A stretch of DNA of 24,647 bases, taken from assembly GCF_034432235.1 (NCBI RefSeq), contig NZ_DAOUCJ010000080.1, forward strand, positions 1 to 24,647, written 5' to 3'. Position 1 is the first letter of the stretch, and each line of letters begins with the position of its first letter. The notes beneath the pieces are model-generated. The model ran no database searches and had not been told where the DNA came from. It worked only from the letters and a program-made list of their open reading frames with translations. The position numbers and the translations under genes were made by a program. This DNA comes from Thermoflexus sp. (lineage in GTDB: Bacteria > Chloroflexota > Anaerolineae > Thermoflexales > Thermoflexaceae). Of this stretch, positions 23,011 to 24,647 are shown one piece after another.

Positions 23011-24189
23011 ATGCGGGAAGCGGTGATCGTGGCCGGCGCGCGAACAGCGGTCGGCAAAGCCAAAAAGGGAACCCTGCGGACCACCCGCCCGGAGGTCCTG
23101 GCGGCAACGGTGATCGCTGAGGCGCTGCGACGGGCTCCCGGGGTGGAGCCGGCGATGGTGGATGACGTGATCCTGGGCTGCGCCATGCCAGAGGGCCATC
23201 AGGGCCTCAACATCGCCCGCATCGCCGCCCTCAAAGCCGGGCTCCCCGTGAGCGTCCCGGCGATGACCATCAACCGGTTCTGCTCCTCAGGGCTGCAGGC
23301 CATCGCCCTGGCCGCCGAGCGCATCATGACCGGAGGCGCGGAGATCATCATCGCCGGCGGCGTGGAGTCCATGTCCCTGGTGCCCATGACCGGGTTCACC
23401 CTGCGGCCGGACCCGGAGCTGGCCGTGGCCTGGCCGGAGGTCTTCATCAGTATGGGGCTGGGAACCGAGCGGCTGGCCGAGAAGTTCGGCATCTCCCGGG
23501 AGGATGCCGACGCTTTCTCCCTGCGCAGCCATCAACGGGCCATCGCGGCCATCGACGCCGGCAAGTTCCGGGAGGAGATCGTCCCCCTGGAGGTGGAGGT
23601 AACCGAGCCGGCGGAAGATGGACGAGGGGTGCGACGGAAGGTGATCTTCGACACCGATGAAGGGCCCCGGCGGGATACCTCGATGGAGGCGCTGGCGAAG
23701 CTGCCCCCCGCCTTCAAGAACGGAGGCGTGGTCACCGCCGGGAACTCCTCCCAGATGAGCGATGGGGCGGCAGCCGTGGTGGTCATGGAGCGCCGGCGGG
23801 CGGAAGCCCTGGGTCTCCGGCCCATCGCCCGTTTCGTGTCCTTCGCCGTGGCCGGCGTCCCGCCGGACCTGTTCGGCATCGGGCCGGTGGAAGCCATCCC
23901 GAAGGCCCTGCGGATGGCGGGCCTGCGCCTGGAGGACATCGACCTCATCGAGCTGAACGAGGCCTTCGCCGCTCAGGCCCTGGCAGTCATCCGCCAGCTG
24001 GAGATGGATCTGGAGCGGGTGAATGTCAACGGAGGCGCTATCGCCCTGGGCCACCCCCTGGGTTGCACCGGAGCCAAGCTGACGGTCCAGATCCTGAACG
24101 AGCTGCGCCGGCGTAACGGCCGCTACGGCATGGTCACCATGTGCATCGGCGGCGGGATGGGCGCGGCGGGCATTTTCGAGATGCTCTGA
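23011..24189 (+). CDS. fadA: Acetyl-CoA acyltransferase (3-ketoacyl-CoA thiolase)
   Basis: This 392-aa thiolase performs the last step of beta-oxidation, cleaving 3-ketoacyl-CoA with CoA. All catalytic residues are present: nucleophile Cys91 in NRFCSSGLQ, His348 in GHPLGCTGA and Cys378 in MCIGGGMG, plus NEAFA. It therefore contrasts with the two Cys-less homologues earlier in the window. The ATG at 23011 follows GAGGAGGAG; an in-frame ATG at 22990 would add seven residues. It forms an operon with fadN, and a strong hairpin (24212-24257) ends the unit. Confidence 0.95.
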   Translation: MREAVIVAGARTAVGKAKKGTLRTTRPEVLAATVIAEALRRAPGVEPAMVDDVILGCAMPEGHQGLNIARIAALKAGLPVSVPAMTINRFCSSGLQAIALAAERIMTGGAEIIIAGGVESMSLVPMTGFTLRPDPELAVAWPEVFISMGLGTERLAEKFGISREDADAFSLRSHQRAIAAIDAGKFREEIVPLEVEVTEPAEDGRGVRRKVIFDTDEGPRRDTSMEALAKLPPAFKNGGVVTAGNSSQMSDGAAAVVVMERRRAEALGLRPIARFVSFAVAGVPPDLFGIGPVEAIPKALRMAGLRLEDIDLIELNEAFAAQALAVIRQLEMDLERVNVNGGAIALGHPLGCTGAKLTVQILNELRRRNGRYGMVTMCIGGGMGAAGIFEML

Positions 24190-24211
24190 GCGGTGAAATT
24201 GTTCTCTCCCC

Positions 24212-24257
24212 CGGGACGGGCCCTCGGCGGAATCGGCGAGGAAAAGGGCCCGTCCCG
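24212..24257 (+). terminator. Strong hairpin after fadA
   Basis: A perfect 13-bp stem joins CGGGACGGGCCCT (24212-24224) to AGGGCCCGTCCCG (24245-24257), 22 nt after the stop. A competing CTCG/CGAG pairing lies in the loop. No T-tract follows, so it may act with Rho or simply protect the 3' end. Confidence 0.6.
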
Positions 24258-24261
24258 AGGG

Positions 24262-24290
24262 TTGACAACAGCTGCCCATTTTGTGATCTT
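24262..24290 (+). promoter_or_regulatory. Possible promoter for tnpB
   Basis: A perfect TTGACA (24262-24267) stands 17 bp before GATCTT (24285-24290), which is a poor -10 but is preceded by an extended TG motif. The area is AT-rich compared with its surroundings and may belong to the left end of the insertion sequence. The -10 is weak, so this call is tentative. Confidence 0.35.
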
Positions 24291-24332
24291 GCATTGCATT
24301 ATAACTCTTGATCATCCCCCACGGCCATGGAA

Positions 24333-24348
24333 TCCAGCGGGCGCTGGA
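24333..24348 (+). promoter_or_regulatory. Hairpin overlapping the tnpB ribosome-binding site
   Basis: TCCAGC (24333-24338) pairs perfectly with GCTGGA (24343-24348) across a GGGC loop. The right arm includes the first three bases of GGAGG (24346-24350), the Shine-Dalgarno of tnpB. It may hold down translation of the nuclease, or be a subterminal hairpin of the transposon left end. Confidence 0.5.
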
Positions 24349-24357
24349 GGTCATCGG

Positions 24358-24647
24358 ATGCGAGTCGTCCAGGCCTTTCGGTTCGAGCGGGATCCGAACG
24401 GGGCGCAGCGGGTGGCCCTGGCCCGGCACGTGGGGGCCGCCCGCTTCGCCTACAATTGGGGTCTGTCCCGATGTCTGGAAGCGCTGGAGCAAGGCCTGCC
24501 CCTTCCCTCCGCCGCCCAGCTCCATAAGGCGTGGAACATCTGGAAGCGAGAGAACGCCCCCGGGTGGGTGGAGGTGTCCAAGTGCGCCCCTCAGGAGGCC
24601 TTCCGGGATCTGGAGCGGGCTTTTCGCAACGGGCGGCAGGGCCGGGC
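24358..24647 (+). CDS. tnpB: TnpB (IS200/IS605-family OrfB), 3' truncated by window end
   Basis: The first 96 codons of a TnpB gene run off the window. The N-terminus is diagnostic: VVQAFRFERDPN, the HVGAARFAYNWGL segment at about residues 24-36, LHKAWNIWKRE, and VSKCAPQEAFRDLERAF. TnpB proteins are RNA-guided nucleases of IS200/IS605 and IS607 transposons and the ancestors of Cas12; the guide (omega) RNA comes from the 3' end of the element, outside this window. ATG 24358 has GGAGGT (24346-24351) 6 nt upstream. No TnpA transposase is visible upstream, so the element is either tnpB-only or carries its transposase beyond the window. The RuvC residues cannot be assessed here. Confidence 0.9.
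   Translation, partial: MRVVQAFRFERDPNGAQRVALARHVGAARFAYNWGLSRCLEALEQGLPLPSAAQLHKAWNIWKRENAPGWVEVSKCAPQEAFRDLERAFRNGRQGR

Noticed and set aside
20459..23107. 882-aa open frame on the minus strand
   Set aside because: It lies opposite fadN, which has complete family motifs; the antisense protein is rich in His, Gln, Pro and Gly without domains, a usual GC-rich shadow.
1..24647. CRISPR array
   Set aside because: No regularly spaced direct repeats with unique spacers were seen; the only tandem array is the short GTGTAT operator.

Overview
This is a GC-rich bacterial window with strong Shine-Dalgarno sites and short intergenic gaps. Nearly every gene lies on the + strand; one MoxR-type ATPase gene at 10379-11326 is the exception. 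A LysM/M23 cell-wall peptidase implies peptidoglycan, and a CtaG-type cytochrome oxidase assembly factor implies aerobic respiration. Two VapBC-type toxin-antitoxin modules, a TnpB element and an unusual acyl-CoA catabolic gene set fit a (possibly thermophilic) Chloroflexota-like heterotroph. That assignment is inference only; there is no rRNA or other marker here.

Region 1 (1-3317) is the 3' part of an oligopeptide/dipeptide-type ABC importer: the C-terminal half of a family 5 substrate-binding protein, a strong terminator, and two permease genes. No ATPase gene follows. Region 2 (3465-7695) holds two 388-aa thiolase-fold proteins and two DUF35 (zinc ribbon + OB-fold) proteins. Both thiolase homologues lack the nucleophilic Cys (Ala86 and Gly86 occupy its position), and a small toxin-antitoxin pair (4788-5401) sits between them. 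Cys-less thiolase homologues paired with DUF35 partners recall the Ltp2/ChsH2-type side-chain aldolases of steroid catabolism.

Region 3 (7696-11326) contains a LysM-M23 peptidase behind a well-formed sigma-70-like promoter with a TTGTGA-N6-TCACAA palindrome, a 460-bp gene-poor stretch with an imperfect inverted-repeat element, ctaG, and a convergent MoxR ATPase with its own recognisable promoter. Region 4 (11612-16834) encodes a stand-alone SCP2 protein, an acyl-CoA ligase fused to SCP2-like sequence, and two dissimilar acyl-CoA dehydrogenases whose cofactor-binding motifs are damaged in different places, suggesting an obligate heteromer. Region 5 (16930-17718) is a ribbon-helix-helix/PIN toxin-antitoxin module whose -10 box overlaps a GTGTAT tandem-repeat operator.

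Region 6 (17734-24189) continues acyl-CoA metabolism: an SDR, two alpha/beta hydrolases overlapping by 4 nt, a FadN-type hydroxyacyl-CoA dehydrogenase/enoyl-CoA hydratase and a complete FadA thiolase with intact catalytic residues. It ends in a strong hairpin. Region 7 (24262-24647) is the start of an IS200/IS605-family tnpB gene cut by the window end.

Taken together, ligase, dehydrogenases, hydratase/dehydrogenase and FadA form a complete beta-oxidation spiral. The Cys-less thiolase/DUF35 pairs, the heteromeric-looking dehydrogenase pair, the SDR, the SCP2 proteins and the hydrolases suggest it is extended to branched or polycyclic (isoprenoid- or steroid-like) acyl-CoA substrates. The substrate cannot be read from the sequence.
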